Shown in pieces: positions 42,612-51,767 of a DNA stretch of 64,000 nucleotides; positions within the stretch are counted from its first letter, which is position 1, and the number at the start of each line of letters is the position of its first letter. The stretch is from Trebonia kvetii (GTDB lineage: Bacteria; Actinomycetota; Actinomycetes; Streptosporangiales; Streptosporangiaceae): contig NZ_RPFW01000005.1 of the NCBI RefSeq assembly GCF_007827045.1, forward strand, positions 19,835 through 83,834, read 5' to 3'. The notes under the pieces were generated by a model. That model searched no databases, was not told where the DNA came from, and worked only from the letters and a program-made list of their open reading frames with translations. The translations under genes and the position numbers were made by a program.

Positions 42612-43439
42612 TCAGGTTGTCATCGGCACGGCTTGTGCCCGGACTCGTTCCACTCGCTCGGTCCACCGGACCAGCCATTCAGGATGCGGGAAGATGTGCG
42701 TCTTGCGTTCCGCCATCGCGCGTATCACGAGATCGGCGACTGCGGCAGGGGACAGGCCGGCGGCGATTTGCCGGTCGACCGCCTCCCTGAGTTCCTCAAG
42801 TTCCGGATCTGCCTGCGAGCGAGGAACGTGCGCGGCGGGCGCGTTGCGCTCGTCGTTCGCGATGGCCGTGGAGACATGCGCGGGACAGAGCACCGCGACG
42901 CCCACGTGCGGCGCGTCCGCGGCCAACTCGGCGGCCAGGCCCTCAGACAGCGACACCACGCCCGCCTTGGACACGTTGTAGGGGATGAGGTGACCGCCGG
43001 TCAGGAACCCGGACATGGAGGCCGTGTTGATGATGTACGCCTCGTCTTGGGCGGCGAGGACGGGCAGGAAGACGTGGCAGCCGTTGATGACGCCCCACAG
43101 GTTGACCCCGAGCGTCCACTCCCACGTCGCAAGCGGGGTCTTCGAGAAGCGCTGCTGGCCGCCGACCCCGGCATTGTTGCACAGGACGTGCACGGCACCG
43201 AACCGCTCGACCGCGGCATCCGCGAGGGCCCGCACCGACTCGACGTCAGCAACGTCGGTCCAGACGCCGAGCACCGGGCCGAGTCCGGCCAGCTCCTTCT
43301 CCGCCCGCGCGAGGTCGCCGCGGTCGTTGTCGGCCAGGACAACCTTCATTCCTTCGCCAAGGAACCTCGTCGCGAGGCCGCGGCCGATGCCGTTCGCGGC
43401 CCCGGTCACCACCGCGACCCGTCCGGCCAGCTCACGCAT
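42612..43439 (-). CDS. Short-chain dehydrogenase/reductase
   Basis: A 275-residue SDR: GRVAVVTGAANGIGRG, ADNDRGDL, CNNAGVGG, NTASMSG with catalytic Ser, YNVSK. The C-terminal third (DLVIRAMAERKTHIFPHPEW) is the extended helical end of SDRs acting on bulky substrates. ATG 43439 (MRELAGRV) is chosen over 43475, which adds a Pro/Gly-rich leader. It is downstream of the Baeyer-Villiger monooxygenase on the same strand, with an SDR remnant between them. Confidence 0.8.
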   Translation of the reverse strand: MRELAGRVAVVTGAANGIGRGLATRFLGEGMKVVLADNDRGDLARAEKELAGLGPVLGVWTDVADVESVRALADAAVERFGAVHVLCNNAGVGGQQRFSKTPLATWEWTLGVNLWGVINGCHVFLPVLAAQDEAYIINTASMSGFLTGGHLIPYNVSKAGVVSLSEGLAAELAADAPHVGVAVLCPAHVSTAIANDERNAPAAHVPRSQADPELEELREAVDRQIAAGLSPAAVADLVIRAMAERKTHIFPHPEWLVRWTERVERVRAQAVPMTT

Positions 43440-43566
43440 GGCGCTGCCCCCCGCGGCCGGGGTGCCTGGTGGCACAGTGCGGTTGCGGTGAAGCCGTGGT
43501 CATGGAGCCCGCCCTTCCGTTAAGTCTGCCATTGGACCCTGCATGCGTGGGTACGTGGGCGGCTGC

Positions 43567-43781
43567 TTACTTGAGCTTCTTGAATCGGAGGAAGCTGTCC
43601 CACTCGGGACCGTGGAACATCCCGACCGCGGGGTCCATGGCCTTTTCCGGGATGACGAAGTTGGTGATGTCCATGATCTCGGCGAAGTTGTCGCTCACTT
43701 CTTCTGGCGACGGCTGGGCGCGGGGGCCGGCGTGGTATCCGTGACGACGGCGACTTGGCCGTCGAACCGGTATTTGTCCAT
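43567..43781 (-). pseudogene. SDR remnant with large internal deletion
   Basis: ATG 43781 starts MDKYRFDGQVAVVT, the start of an HSD17B4-like SDR, then jumps by deletion and frameshift to its last 45 residues (SPEEVSDNFAEIMDITNF, then HGPEWDSFLRFKKLK), ending at 43567. The first frame alone stops after 28 codons. The catalytic centre is gone. It lies between the Baeyer-Villiger monooxygenase and an intact SDR. Confidence 0.75.
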
Positions 43782-43812
43782 GCTTGCTCCCTGAAGAGGT
43801 CGGGCTGCATTC

Positions 43813-45750
43813 CTATCGGACGGTGAAGTGGTCTTCGACGGGGATGCGCAGCCTGGTCCAGAAGTCGACCATGCGCCATGGCGAGGGCAGGACCGGGCGG
43901 CCAGCCTTGTCGCGGTAGTACGTGTGGGCGTTCGGGGAATTGCACCAGATGGTTTCCGCCATCGCGGTGTCGACCTCGGCGTTGAAAGCGCCGTGTGCCT
44001 CCTGGGTGACCTCGATGCTGCGGCCTCCGCGCTCAAGCACCAGCTGCAGGCATTCCATGTGGTAATGCGTCACCGCTTCGGTCATGAAGTTGTGGCCGCC
44101 GCCGTGGCCGGCACTGGAGTTCGGGCCGCAGATGATGAACAGGTTCGGGAACCCCGGCACCAGGCCGCCGAGGTAGGACGAGGGGCGTGCGCCGCCTTGC
44201 CACAGCTCGTTGAGCGTGCGCCCGTCGCGCCCGGTGATCTCGATCGGGGACAGGAAGTCCAGCGTGAAGCCGGTGGCCCAGATGATGACGTCGAGTTCGA
44301 AGAGCTCACCGGACTTGGTGATGATCCCCTCAGGCACGATGCGTTCGACCGGGTCGGTCACCACGCGGGCATGCTCGCGGCGGAGGGCGGCGTAGTAGCC
44401 GCCGGGATCCTTGACGATGCGCTTGCCCATCGGCGGGAAGTCCGGTGTCATTGCCGCCTCGAGCTCAGGGTCATGGCCGAACATCTCGTGGATGTAGCCG
44501 AGGCACAGCTGCCGGACCCGCTCGTTACCCGGTGAGATGGAGCCGCTGTTGCGCGCCATCCAGTCCCTGTCTGCCCGGATGTTCGGGTAAAGGTTGTCGG
44601 ACATGAACCAGTAGGCCTTCAGCCGCGCCCACTGGAGGTAGAAGGGGACATGCCGCAGCGCCCAGCGGACGGGGTCTGGCACCTCGGATTCGCCGGAGTA
44701 CTTAGGGACCACCCAGTGCGGCTGGCGCTGGAACATGACCAGCTTGCCGACCTCGTCGATGATCGACGGGATGATCTGGACGGCCGTCGACCCCGCGCCG
44801 ATCACCGCGACCCGGCGGCCGGCCAGCGGGAGGTCCGGATCCCAGTGGGCGGTGTGGAACTGCGTGCCCGCGAAGCCGGCGCGGCCTGGGATGTCGGGAA
44901 CCGATGGCCGGTTGAGGAAGCCAGCGGCGGTGACGACGGCCGCCGCGGTAGTGGCGGTCACGGTCCCGTCCGCCGCGCGCGCCGACACGTCCCAGCGCTG
45001 GGCGGAGTCGTCCCACGCCAGCGCGGTCACCTCGGTGCCGAAGGTGATGTTGTCGCGCAGGCGGTAGCGGTCGACGACCCGCTGCATGTACGCCTGGTAC
45101 TGCGGCCCCGCCGGGTAGAAGTGGGTCCAGTCGGGGCTGAGCTCATAGGACAGCGAGTAGTACAGGCTCGGCGTGTCGACGGCGACGCCCGGGTAGGTGT
45201 TGACCCGCCAGGTGCCGCCGATGTCATCGGCGCGCTCGAAGATGCGGTACCGGAAGCCGCGCCGGGCCGCGGAGATCGCGGCGTGGATCCCGCTCATCCC
45301 CGAGCCGATGATGACGATATCGAGGTCTTCCGGCGGTCGGCGGGTGACGGGGACCACCGGCTGATCGAGCTGGAAGCCCGCCTGCTCGAGCAGCAGGGGC
45401 ACGAACTCGGGCGCCACCTGCTGTCCCACGGCCAGCTCGGTCATCCGGCGAAACAGACCGGGATCCGGTAGTGCGATCGCGACATCCCCGCCACGGCCGG
45501 GACCGCTGAGCAGTGCCGTGAGCCGGTCCACGACCGCGGCCGCGCTGTCGGCAGGCATATGGGAGTCGGGCATGAGCCTGCGGGTCGGGTTGGGCCGCTG
45601 CACGGTCCCCTGGCCGTACCGCTCAAGCAGCGACACGTCACCGGTGATCTGCACCAGGCAGTTCAGCAGCAGCGCCAGGTCGGCCTTGGCGAGGCTGTCA
45701 CGTACCTCGGACGGACCGAGATCGGTCCCTGGCGTGGCCGTCGATGTCAT
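43813..45750 (-). CDS. Baeyer-Villiger monooxygenase (HAPMO-like)
   Basis: A 645-residue class B flavin monooxygenase with a 140-residue N-terminal extension, as in 4-hydroxyacetophenone monooxygenase. FAD site GSGMSG (149-154), Baeyer-Villiger fingerprint F-x-G-x3-H-x3-W-D (293-304), NADPH site GAGSTA (318-323), and WATGFTLDFLSP near the end. It inserts oxygen beside a ketone to give an ester or lactone, using NADPH and O2. Such a step could open a ring or remove an acyl side chain. It heads a leftward operon with a near-consensus operator about 95 bp upstream. Confidence 0.88.
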   Translation of the reverse strand: MTSTATPGTDLGPSEVRDSLAKADLALLLNCLVQITGDVSLLERYGQGTVQRPNPTRRLMPDSHMPADSAAAVVDRLTALLSGPGRGGDVAIALPDPGLFRRMTELAVGQQVAPEFVPLLLEQAGFQLDQPVVPVTRRPPEDLDIVIIGSGMSGIHAAISAARRGFRYRIFERADDIGGTWRVNTYPGVAVDTPSLYYSLSYELSPDWTHFYPAGPQYQAYMQRVVDRYRLRDNITFGTEVTALAWDDSAQRWDVSARAADGTVTATTAAAVVTAAGFLNRPSVPDIPGRAGFAGTQFHTAHWDPDLPLAGRRVAVIGAGSTAVQIIPSIIDEVGKLVMFQRQPHWVVPKYSGESEVPDPVRWALRHVPFYLQWARLKAYWFMSDNLYPNIRADRDWMARNSGSISPGNERVRQLCLGYIHEMFGHDPELEAAMTPDFPPMGKRIVKDPGGYYAALRREHARVVTDPVERIVPEGIITKSGELFELDVIIWATGFTLDFLSPIEITGRDGRTLNELWQGGARPSSYLGGLVPGFPNLFIICGPNSSAGHGGGHNFMTEAVTHYHMECLQLVLERGGRSIEVTQEAHGAFNAEVDTAMAETIWCNSPNAHTYYRDKAGRPVLPSPWRMVDFWTRLRIPVEDHFTVR

Positions 45751-45844
45751 CGAGTTTCGTCCTTTCGCATCCGCAAGGTCTCAGAAGTCATCTCGCCCGG
45801 ACCGCCGGGACTGCCACGAACCTAACTCCAGATCAATTATTGAG

Positions 45845-45854
45845 CAAGTGCTTG
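45845..45854. promoter_or_regulatory. KstR2-like operator, near copy, Baeyer-Villiger promoter
   Basis: CAAGTGCTTG (one mismatch) within AGCAAGTGCTTGCT. On the minus strand TAATTG starts 5 nt after the core. It lies 94 bp before the start at 45750. The rest of 45751-45947 shows no gene. Confidence 0.6.
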
Positions 45855-45947
45855 CTTGGTAGATTCTCGCGGAGACGCGGGCTTCGGAAAGTGACGGACG
45901 GGGCCCGGGTGCAGGGCCCCGGAGCGATGCGCCGGGGCCCGCCGGTC

Positions 45948-46811
45948 TCATGCGCCGTAGACGGGGGCAGGTCGGGGGGCGCTTGCCAGCAGCTCCCGCA
46001 GCGCGGCTCCCAGCTCGGCGACCTCCCAGCGGCGGTCCTTGACGACCTTGGGGCCGTGCTGCCAGCCGTCGGCCACGCTGATCTCGCCCCCGCCCACCTC
46101 GAACATGCGCCCGCTGACATCCCCGGCTTCCTCGCTGGCGAGCCAGACCACCAGCGGAGAGACGTTGCCTGGGTGCATCGCGTCGAAGCCGGACTCGGGT
46201 GCGCGCATCTTGTCCGCGAACACCGCCTCGGTCATCGGGGTCCGGGCGTTCGGCGCGACGGCGTTGACCGTAATGCCATAGCGCGCCCACTCCGCCGACG
46301 CATTGATTGTGAGCGCTGCGATGCCGGCCTTGGCCGCGGCGTAATTCCCCTGCCCGACGCTGCCCATGAGCCCGGCTCCCGAGCTCGTGTTCACAACGCG
46401 GGCGGCCACCCGCTGACCCGACTTGGCCAGGTCCCGCCAGTAGGCGGCCGCGTGCCGCATCGGCGCGAAGTGGCCCTTGAGGTCGACCCGCAGCACGGTG
46501 TCCCACTCGGCCTCGGACATGTTGACGAGCATCCGGTCACGGTTGATCCCGGCATTGTTCACCAGGGCGTGCAGCACGCCGAACTCCGCCACGGCCTGCT
46601 CGACCAGGGACTGCGCGTACCCCCAGTCGCTCACGTCGCCGCTGCTCGCGAAAGCGATACCGCCCGCGGCGCGGATCTCCTTCGCGGTGCCTTCCGCCGC
46701 CCCGCCGATGTCATTGACGACGACCCTCGCACCGTGCCTGCCGAAGGCCAGCGCGTGCTCCCGGCCAAGGCCCTGCCCGGCGCCCGTGACGATCACCACG
46801 CGGTCCGTCAT
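45948..46811 (-). CDS. SDR (HSD17B4-like)
   Basis: A 287-residue SDR: VVIVTGAGQGLGREHALAFG, VVVNDIGG, NNAGINRDRMLVNMSEAEWD, NTSSGAGLMG, YAAAK, then NAVAPNARTPMTE and FEVGGGEISVADGWQ. This is the same subgroup as the SDR at 29710 and the remnant at 43567, used on beta-hydroxyacyl-CoA in multifunctional enzyme type 2. With the dehydrogenase pair and MaoC dehydratase pair upstream it completes a beta-oxidation set in one operon (49926-45948). Confidence 0.82.
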   Translation of the reverse strand: MTDRVVIVTGAGQGLGREHALAFGRHGARVVVNDIGGAAEGTAKEIRAAGGIAFASSGDVSDWGYAQSLVEQAVAEFGVLHALVNNAGINRDRMLVNMSEAEWDTVLRVDLKGHFAPMRHAAAYWRDLAKSGQRVAARVVNTSSGAGLMGSVGQGNYAAAKAGIAALTINASAEWARYGITVNAVAPNARTPMTEAVFADKMRAPESGFDAMHPGNVSPLVVWLASEEAGDVSGRMFEVGGGEISVADGWQHGPKVVKDRRWEVAELGAALRELLASAPRPAPVYGA

Positions 46812-46892
46812 GCCGGCCTCCCGTCAGCGCCCGGGCGGCCGGGAGTCAGCCGATCCCGTTCGGGATACTGCGGGCATTCCCGGTTCTGAAAA

Positions 46893-47906
46893 TTAGTCAT
46901 CGGACACTCCAAGCAATGTTGCAAGCCGGCCGCGGTGCCAGTCCGGGCTGCCCCAGGCGGGGATCAGCGCCCAGGCCCGCTTGGCGTACAGGTGTAGTTC
47001 GTATTCGATGGTGAAGCCGATCGCGCCGTGGCACTGGATGGCCGTCCGCGCCACCAGCGCGGCGGCGTCAGACGCCGCCGCCTTGGCCGCGCTGACGTAT
47101 GCCGCGGCATCTTCCGCGCCGGCCGTCTGGTACCAGGCGGCGGCGAGGGCCAGCGGCCGGGCGAACTCGACGGCGACGAGGGCGTTGGCCAGCGCGTGCT
47201 TGACCGCCTGGAAGCTGCCGATCGGCACGCCGTACTGCTCGCGCTGCTTCACGTAGCCGACGGTCAGGTCAAGCATCCGGCTGGAGAGGCCGATGAGCAG
47301 CGCGGACGTAGCCAGGACGCCGCGCCGCCATGCGGCCTCCACCACGGCGGGATCATCGGACAGCAGAGTACCGCCCGCGGCGGGCCGCCGAGCGAGGCGC
47401 GCGGCGGCGAGCGATCCGTCGACCGTCGTCACGGGCTCAAGCTCAAGCTCGCCACGCTCGTACAGCCGCAGGGCGCCCCCGGCGCGCAACACGATCAGCG
47501 GCGCGGTCGCCCCGTGTTGCACCAGACAGTGCGGCACCAGGGAACCGTCGGTGAGCTGGGCGGCCACCGTGACCTCGCCGGCGAGCAGTCCCGCCAGGTG
47601 ATTTTCGGCGAGCAGCGGTGCCGCCACCGCGATCGTCTCGGCCGCTGGTCCAGGGAGCCCGCTGCGGCCGACCTCCTCGAGGAGGGGCACCAGGCTGTTC
47701 TCGTCAAGCCCGAGGCCGTCACGTTCTTCGGGAACCAGAGCGCCGAGGGCGCCCACCCCGGCCAGCTGCTGCCAGGCGGCGCTGACCAGCTTGCCGGTGC
47801 CGCCCGGCCAGCCGTCCCTGATCACTGCCGGAGTCACCTCGCTGGCCAGCAGGCCTGCGGCGGCGTCGCGCAGGGCGAGCGCCGTCTCATCGAGACCGAA
47901 TCGCAT
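46893..47906 (-). CDS. Acyl-CoA dehydrogenase, small/partner subunit
   Basis: A 337-residue dehydrogenase-fold protein with DETALALRDAAAGLLASEV start and VKQREQYGVPIGSFQAVKHA, then IQCHGAIGFTIEYELHLYAK toward the end. Like the protein at 39785 it lacks the usual catalytic Glu region and is short, so it is likely the partner of the dehydrogenase encoded just upstream (9-bp gap) in an alpha2-beta2 enzyme. Confidence 0.8.
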   Translation of the reverse strand: MRFGLDETALALRDAAAGLLASEVTPAVIRDGWPGGTGKLVSAAWQQLAGVGALGALVPEERDGLGLDENSLVPLLEEVGRSGLPGPAAETIAVAAPLLAENHLAGLLAGEVTVAAQLTDGSLVPHCLVQHGATAPLIVLRAGGALRLYERGELELEPVTTVDGSLAAARLARRPAAGGTLLSDDPAVVEAAWRRGVLATSALLIGLSSRMLDLTVGYVKQREQYGVPIGSFQAVKHALANALVAVEFARPLALAAAWYQTAGAEDAAAYVSAAKAAASDAAALVARTAIQCHGAIGFTIEYELHLYAKRAWALIPAWGSPDWHRGRLATLLGVSDD

Positions 47907-47915
47907 CGCAGTCGC

Positions 47916-49043
47916 CTACTTTCTCGGCAAGCCGAGCACGCGCTCGGCCACCACGTTCCGCTGGACCTCGTTCGTGCCCGCGTAGATCGGCCCGGCCAGC
48001 GAGAACATGAAGCTGCGGGCCCACGGAGAGTCCAGCCCACCCTCCTCGCCGAGCAGCGCCAGGGCTGTCTCCTGCAACCGGAGGTCCAGTTCCGACCAGA
48101 ACAGCTTGTTCATGCTTGACTCGGGCCCGACCCGCTGCCCCTCTGTGATGCCGGTGACCTGCTGCAGGGTGTACATCTGGTAGGCCTGCGCGTCTATCCA
48201 GGCTCTGACTACGCCGTCGCGCTGGGCCCGGGATGGCATGGACTGATACAACTCTCGCAGCCGGTCGGCACTGCGCAGGAAGCGTCCGGGGGAGCGGAGG
48301 GTGAGGCCCCGCTCTGAGCCGGTGGTGGACATGGCCACTCGCCATCCCTCGTTCACGGCCCCGAGAACGTTGGCATCGGGGACGAACGCGTTGTCGAAGA
48401 ACACCTCCGCGAACTCCTCGTCGCCATCGAGCCTGGCGAAGCCGCGAACCGTTATGCCCGGGGTATCAAGCGGGACGAGGAAGTACGTCAGCCCGCGATG
48501 TCGTTCCGCGGCCGGATCGGTGCGGAACAGCCCGAACAGGTGCGTGCAGAAGGCGCCGCGTGTCGTCCAGGTCTTCTGCCCGGACAGCCGCCAGCCGCCG
48601 CGGTCCACGTCGCGTACCGCGCTGCTGCGCACCGCCGCGATGTCGCTGCCCGCGCCTGGCTCCGACCAGCCCTGGCACCACAGGTCTTCGGCCGAGGACA
48701 TGCGGGGGAGGAATCGGTCCTGCTGCTCCTGCGTGCCGAACTCGAACAGGGTCGGCGCGAGCAGGAAGATGCCGTTCTGCGTCACCCGGGGCGGTGCGCC
48801 CGCTCGGTAGTACTCCTCCTCGAAGATCAGCCACTCCCACAGCGAGGCGTCCCGTCCGCCGTACCTCTCCGGCCAGGACACGACCGCCCAGCGCGCCGCG
48901 TGCAGCTTGCGCTCCCACTCAAGGTGAGCGGCGAACCCGGCGCGCGTGTTGCCCGATGCCAAGTCGTTCGGCACGTTCGCGGCGAGCCAGGCCCTGGCCT
49001 CGGCCCGGAACGCCTCCTCACGCGCGGACCAGGTCAGGTCCAT
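47916..49043 (-). CDS. Acyl-CoA dehydrogenase, large subunit
   Basis: A 375-residue dehydrogenase: EAFRAEARAWLAANVP start, WCQGWSEPGAGSDIAAVRSS FAD/substrate block, GQKTWTTRGAFCTHLFGLFR, and AGPIYAGTNEVQRNVVAERV at the end. It pairs with the small subunit after it, as in ChsE1-ChsE2 and other steroid-CoA dehydrogenases. ATG 49043 (MDLTWSAREEAF) overlaps the stop of the MaoC gene. It should introduce an alpha-beta double bond for the MaoC pair to hydrate. Confidence 0.85.
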   Translation of the reverse strand: MDLTWSAREEAFRAEARAWLAANVPNDLASGNTRAGFAAHLEWERKLHAARWAVVSWPERYGGRDASLWEWLIFEEEYYRAGAPPRVTQNGIFLLAPTLFEFGTQEQQDRFLPRMSSAEDLWCQGWSEPGAGSDIAAVRSSAVRDVDRGGWRLSGQKTWTTRGAFCTHLFGLFRTDPAAERHRGLTYFLVPLDTPGITVRGFARLDGDEEFAEVFFDNAFVPDANVLGAVNEGWRVAMSTTGSERGLTLRSPGRFLRSADRLRELYQSMPSRAQRDGVVRAWIDAQAYQMYTLQQVTGITEGQRVGPESSMNKLFWSELDLRLQETALALLGEEGGLDSPWARSFMFSLAGPIYAGTNEVQRNVVAERVLGLPRK

Positions 49044-49471
49044 GCCCCGGCCTCCTCGTGAACTGCATCCTCGCGAACTCGCTCGCGGGCGAACGTCGCC
49101 CACGCCTGCACGGCGACCTCGCCGGTCTGCCGCGCACAGGCCAGCTCGACGTCTACCAGCGGCCCGTCTTCCCCGTCGTACTCCTTCACCACCTGGCCGG
49201 AACAGGTCAGGGTGTCGCCCGGCCACACCTGCGCGCGGAACCGGATGCGGAACCGGCGCGCGTTCGGGGCCCCGAGCCAGTCGGTCGCGTAGGTGCCGAG
49301 CAAGCCAGCGCCGAGCATGCCGATGGCGAGGGGCGCCTCGTACCCTGCGGCGCGGGCGAACGGCTCGTCGTGGTGGAGCGGGTTCATGTCGCCCGACGCG
49401 CCCTGGTACCGGACAATGTCGGTCCGGGTCAACGGCCCGAAGACGAGCGGCTTGGGTGCGAGTGGCGTCAC
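49034..49471 (-). CDS. MaoC-like dehydratase, C-terminal type
   Basis: A 145-residue hotdog protein. GDMNPLHHDEPFARAAGYEA carries the hydratase-2 motif Asp/His (D-x-N-P-x-H-x-D) that activates water. RFRAQVWPGDTLTCSGQVV is the usual strand. GTG 49471 overlaps the stop of the gene upstream. It forms the catalytic half of an enoyl-CoA hydratase with the FAS1-like partner, comparable with ChsH1-ChsH2. Confidence 0.8.
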   Translation of the reverse strand: MTPLAPKPLVFGPLTRTDIVRYQGASGDMNPLHHDEPFARAAGYEAPLAIGMLGAGLLGTYATDWLGAPNARRFRIRFRAQVWPGDTLTCSGQVVKEYDGEDGPLVDVELACARQTGEVAVQAWATFARERVREDAVHEEAGAWT

Positions 49472-49926
49472 ACGCCCTCCCCGGGTACCTGGGCGGTTTC
49501 CACGCCGGTCAGCTTCGCCTCGGCGACCAGCCGGCCCGACTCGTCGCGGAATTCGGTGACCATTGACGCGAACGTCAGCGTCCCGCCGCGCCGGCCCTGC
49601 TTGGTGTAGATCTCCGTGATACGGGACCGCGCGGTCAGGGTCGTGCCGGCCCGCGGCGGCGGCCCGTGGAACACGTACTCCTGCTCCGCGTGCATGCCGC
49701 GGCGTTGGTCGAACTCCACGGCCTGCCACGGACTGGCGTCTTGCCCGGCCCATTCCTGCCAGAACATCTGGGTGGTGAGGAATGTGGGCGGGATAACCGG
49801 ATGCTCGTCCGCCCAGTAGGCGGGGTTCTCCGATCGGGTGGCGGCCGCGAACTCCTTGATCTTGCCTCGCTCGATGCGCACTTGGAACGGCGTGCCCGCC
49901 TTCCCGAGCGCTGCGAAGTTGACCAT
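49468..49926 (-). CDS. MaoC-like dehydratase, N-terminal (FAS1-like) partner
   Basis: A 152-residue hotdog protein that opens VRIERGKIKEFAAATRSENP, typical of the substrate-entry half of MaoC/FAS1 dehydratases, and includes IPPTFLTTQMFW and EQEYVFHGPPPRAGTTLTA. It lacks the hydratase-2 Asp/His motif, so it works with the protein encoded after it. The first gene of the operon 49926-45948, 88 bp from the operator at 50014. Confidence 0.8.
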   Translation of the reverse strand: MVNFAALGKAGTPFQVRIERGKIKEFAAATRSENPAYWADEHPVIPPTFLTTQMFWQEWAGQDASPWQAVEFDQRRGMHAEQEYVFHGPPPRAGTTLTARSRITEIYTKQGRRGGTLTFASMVTEFRDESGRLVAEAKLTGVETAQVPGEGV

Positions 49927-50013
49927 TCGGGCTCCTAGGGAGTGTATGCCGGGGTCGTCGACGGCGGCCCTGCCGCACGCCAGCGCTGCCGGTCGCTTGT
50001 CCCAGCAGCCTAC

Positions 50014-50023
50014 CAAGCGCTTG
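50014..50023. promoter_or_regulatory. KstR2-like operator, dehydratase-dehydrogenase operon
   Basis: Exact core CAAGCGCTTG facing the leftward operon 49926-45948; 61 bp from the second copy. Confidence 0.75.
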
Positions 50024-50074
50024 TTTGAAGCGCTAGCCGAAGGCGGCGGTGCGCCTCGGGCCATCCTCACCAAG

Positions 50075-50084
50075 CAAGCGCTTG
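50075..50084. promoter_or_regulatory. KstR2-like operator, VOC gene promoter
   Basis: Exact core CAAGCGCTTG within AGCAAGCGCTTGAC facing the rightward VOC gene at 50225. Together with 50014 each divergent unit has one copy. Confidence 0.72.
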
Positions 50085-50224
50085 ACTGGCTCGTGCTGTC
50101 ATCGTAATTTTGGGTAAGCGCCGTCGGTGACCCGGGAAGTTCCCTGCCCGGGCCCGCTCTGATGCAGGGCCAGCGCGGGAAACGTCCACGCCGGCTCAGC
50201 CGGGTCAACAGGAAGGAACATGCG

Positions 50225-50617
50225 GTGGCAGGCACGACACGTTTCCAGTTCACCAAGATCCGCGTCGCCGACGTCGAGAAGGAGTACGCCTTCTATTCGG
50301 CCGCCCTCGGGCGGGTGGAGAGAAGCCGCTACGCGGTCGAGGAGGGCGAGGGCGCACTCGAAGAGATCCTCATGACCTCAACTGACGGCACCGAGCAGAC
50401 GCTCGTGCTGCTGCACTACCGTCACCAGCCGGTGCCGCCGACGGGCTCTGTGGTCCTCGGGTTCCTGGTGACCGGCATCGACGATGTGGTCCGCCGCGCC
50501 GAGGCGGCCGGCGGCCGGGTGACCACGGAGCCTTACGATATGCCCGAGTTGAACATCAGGGTCGCGTTCGTGGAGGACCCGGAGGGGCACCTCGTGGAGT
50601 TCTTTGAACGGGTGTGA
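50225..50617 (+). CDS. Vicinal-oxygen-chelate family protein
   Basis: A 130-residue glyoxalase-fold protein: FQFTKIRVADVEKEYAFYSA, the middle LVLLHYRH, TGIDDVVRRAEAAGGRV and FVEDPEGHLVEFFERV (a clear glyoxalase end with Glu ligand). The usual first His is replaced by Lys (TKIRV). GTG 50225 follows AGGAAGG by 7 nt. It could be an isomerase, epimerase or hydrolase. Confidence 0.75.
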   Translation: MAGTTRFQFTKIRVADVEKEYAFYSAALGRVERSRYAVEEGEGALEEILMTSTDGTEQTLVLLHYRHQPVPPTGSVVLGFLVTGIDDVVRRAEAAGGRVTTEPYDMPELNIRVAFVEDPEGHLVEFFERV

Positions 50618-50641
50618 GCCCCGGCGCGGTCCCGGCACTGG

Positions 50642-51586
50642 TCACCCGGCCCTGGCGATGACTTCTTCATCGAACCAGTGGATGAATTCGAGGTACTCGC
50701 CGATCGACTGAGTAATGGGTTCGGGCACCCACACGGTGGTGACACCCACGTTCTCCAGGTAGGCCACTCGTTCGGCGATCTGATTGGCGTAAGCCCGCAG
50801 GCCGGGCCCGGCGAGCTCGCGGAAGACCGGCCGGTCAAGCCCGGGCAGGGTGCCCACCCAGCGGACCTGGAAGTCTGGTTCTTTACCCGCGAGCTGCCGC
50901 TGGGCGCGGACGTAATCGGCGAGGGGCGGTATCTCCTCGACGGAGAACTCGGTCGGGTTGGGTTCCCAGCCGTCGTAGCGGGCCGCGCGGCGCAGCGCCG
51001 GCTTGGAGTTGCCACCGACGAAGACGGGCGGCCGCGGGCTTTGCGCCGGCTTCGGCTCGAAGGCAAGGCCGTCAATCTGAAAGTACCTGCCGCTGTAGGT
51101 CGGCTCGTCAGCCGACCAGAGCTCGATCATGGCCTCGAGCGTCTCGTCGGTGATCGCGCCGCGCTCCGCGAAAGGGACGCCGAGCACCTCGAACTCGCGG
51201 ACCGCGTGGCCGACTCCCACCGAGACCTCAAGCCGCCCGCCAGAGAGTACGTCCATGGTGGACAATGCCTTGGCGAGGATCAGCGGGTGGTGGTAAGGCA
51301 CCACCAGGACGCTAACGCCGACCCGGACGCGCCTGGTGGCGCCGGCCAGGAACGCCATGACCGTCAGCGCGTCCGGCCAGTAGGCGCCGAGCCTGGGGAC
51401 CTCGAAATAGGGCATGGCCAGGTGCTCGGATGTCGAGATGGAGTGGTAGCCGAGCCTGTCGATCACCTCGGCGATGATCTGGAAGTCGGGCGCGGCCAGC
51501 CGGGTCGCCCACTCCGGCGCCTCGGGCACATGGCCGTTAACCGGCGGAATGTGGTTGCGGCCCGGCATGCCGACCTCAAACCTCAT
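50642..51586 (-). CDS. Luciferase-like (probably F420-dependent) oxidoreductase 4
   Basis: A 314-residue luciferase-superfamily barrel: MRFEVGMPGRN, YHSISTSEHLAMPYFE, VRVGVSVLVVPYHHPLILAK, LSGGRLEVSVGVGHA, PPVFVGGNS. It resembles the enzymes at 8301 and 12058 in the STSEH and PYHHPLILAK blocks. It converges with the VOC gene at 50617 and has a variant operator 31 bp upstream. Confidence 0.8.
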   Translation of the reverse strand: MRFEVGMPGRNHIPPVNGHVPEAPEWATRLAAPDFQIIAEVIDRLGYHSISTSEHLAMPYFEVPRLGAYWPDALTVMAFLAGATRRVRVGVSVLVVPYHHPLILAKALSTMDVLSGGRLEVSVGVGHAVREFEVLGVPFAERGAITDETLEAMIELWSADEPTYSGRYFQIDGLAFEPKPAQSPRPPVFVGGNSKPALRRAARYDGWEPNPTEFSVEEIPPLADYVRAQRQLAGKEPDFQVRWVGTLPGLDRPVFRELAGPGLRAYANQIAERVAYLENVGVTTVWVPEPITQSIGEYLEFIHWFDEEVIARAG

Positions 51587-51616
51587 GGTGACCTCCTAGC
51601 GGCCATCGCTCTTGAG

Positions 51617-51626
51617 CAAGCGGTTG
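51617..51626. promoter_or_regulatory. KstR2-like operator, near copy, LLM 4 promoter
   Basis: CAAGCGGTTG, one mismatch, 31 bp before the leftward gene start at 51586. Confidence 0.5.
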
Positions 51627-51687
51627 GTTGATTGACGAAACCATAGGGTGAATCGGAGCGGCGGGCAACTGACTGCCCTGGAGATAG

Positions 51688-51697
51688 CAAGCGCTTG
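51688..51697. promoter_or_regulatory. KstR2-like operator, VOC-like B promoter
   Basis: Exact core CAAGCGCTTG within AGCAAGCGCTTGAT, 71 bp before the ATG at 51768. Confidence 0.72.
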
Positions 51698-51767
51698 ATT
51701 GGCCGTCCTGACGCGCTTACAGTCGAGAGTGGCGATGCGGCAGTGAATCGAGCGAGGGGTTGACGCC

